Shown piece after piece: positions 15,177 to 15,390 of a stretch of 15,390 nucleotides of DNA; the stretch's first letter is position 1; each line of letters opens with the position of its first letter. The notes below the pieces were generated by a model that did not search any database, was not told where the DNA came from, and saw only the letters and a list, made by a program, of their open reading frames with translations. A program made the position numbers and the translations under genes. Origin of the DNA: Saccoglossus kowalevskii (Eukaryota > Hemichordata > Enteropneusta > Harrimaniidae); assembly GCF_000003605.2 (NCBI RefSeq), contig NW_003131863.1:497070-512459 (forward strand), written 5' to 3'.

Positions 15177-15390
15177 TTACCCATGCAGATTATAATTTTC
15201 TATGGATGTCAAATCAGTATATATTTCCATCCTGCATACTGATGTGCCACCACTAAACCACGATTTACTATTTGCGATTCCTGATTTTCGATTTTAAATG
15301 TAATTGTTGCAATTCCTATAAAAATGCAATTAAAATAAACTCAATTAAATGCAGCTCTGTATCGGGTTGCATTTAAAATTTAGTTTAATT
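15177..15390. other. AT-rich end of window
   Basis: This is either the 3' flank of gene candidate 2 or part of its intron. It contains AATAAA at 15334-15339. Nothing else is recognised. Confidence 0.4.

Noticed and set aside
1-15390. CRISPR array, bacterial operon or viral genome
   Set aside because: Introns with GT-AG boundaries, SINE, LINE and MITE remnants and the absence of dense long open frames exclude prokaryotic or viral origin. None of the tandem repeats has the repeat-spacer pattern of CRISPR.

Overview
The window looks like AT-rich nuclear DNA from an animal, most likely a marine invertebrate. The evidence is GT-AG introns with animal-type donors (GTAAGT, GTGAGT), several degenerate repeat families, miniature inverted-repeat elements (MITEs), a LINE 3' end of the CR1/L2 kind and a tRNA-like SINE head. 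I cannot fix the phylum; lancelet, hemichordate, echinoderm or mollusc are all possible. No bacterial or viral gene is visible.

One gene is well supported. It lies on the + strand, with five coding exons between 4915 and 11743: 4915-5136, 6131-6834, 9888-10047, 10724-10868 and 11583-11743. All junctions are GT-AG and the reading frame stays open through phases 0, 2, 0 and 1. The product is about 463 residues: a type II membrane protein with a short cytoplasmic tail and signal anchor, then a lumenal domain with the hallmarks of the GDP-fucose O-fucosyltransferase fold (GGxNxQ near residue 126, HxR at 301-303, and a C-terminal E-x-x-C-x-R-A-D ... S-x-W-S ... R block). It is probably a Golgi or ER glycosyltransferase.

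A second, weaker gene candidate starts at 14624 at the right end. It has a YY1-like motif at its ATG, a GTGAGT donor, and a frame-compatible acceptor at 14881 leading into an open frame that stops at 15175.

The rest is repeat-rich non-coding DNA. From left to right it holds: an exact 209-bp direct duplication containing a degenerate tRNA-like promoter (1-578); MITE copy 1 (1238-1540); a 207-bp tandem repeat (3636-4070); a 19-bp GC-rich minisatellite (4185-4416); the promoter region of the fucosyltransferase-like gene (about 4820-4910); an intron-2 palindrome resembling Penelope-type hammerhead remnants (7341-7406); MITE copy 2 in intron 4 (10930-11203); an AT-rich 30-bp satellite (12481-12620); a diverged relative of the 207-bp repeat (12828-13130); MITE copy 3 (13868-14015); and a LINE tail (14308-14490). 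Two signals recur across the non-coding DNA: the palindrome TACTAGTA (eight copies) and a TAGAGGGCRS motif (four copies).
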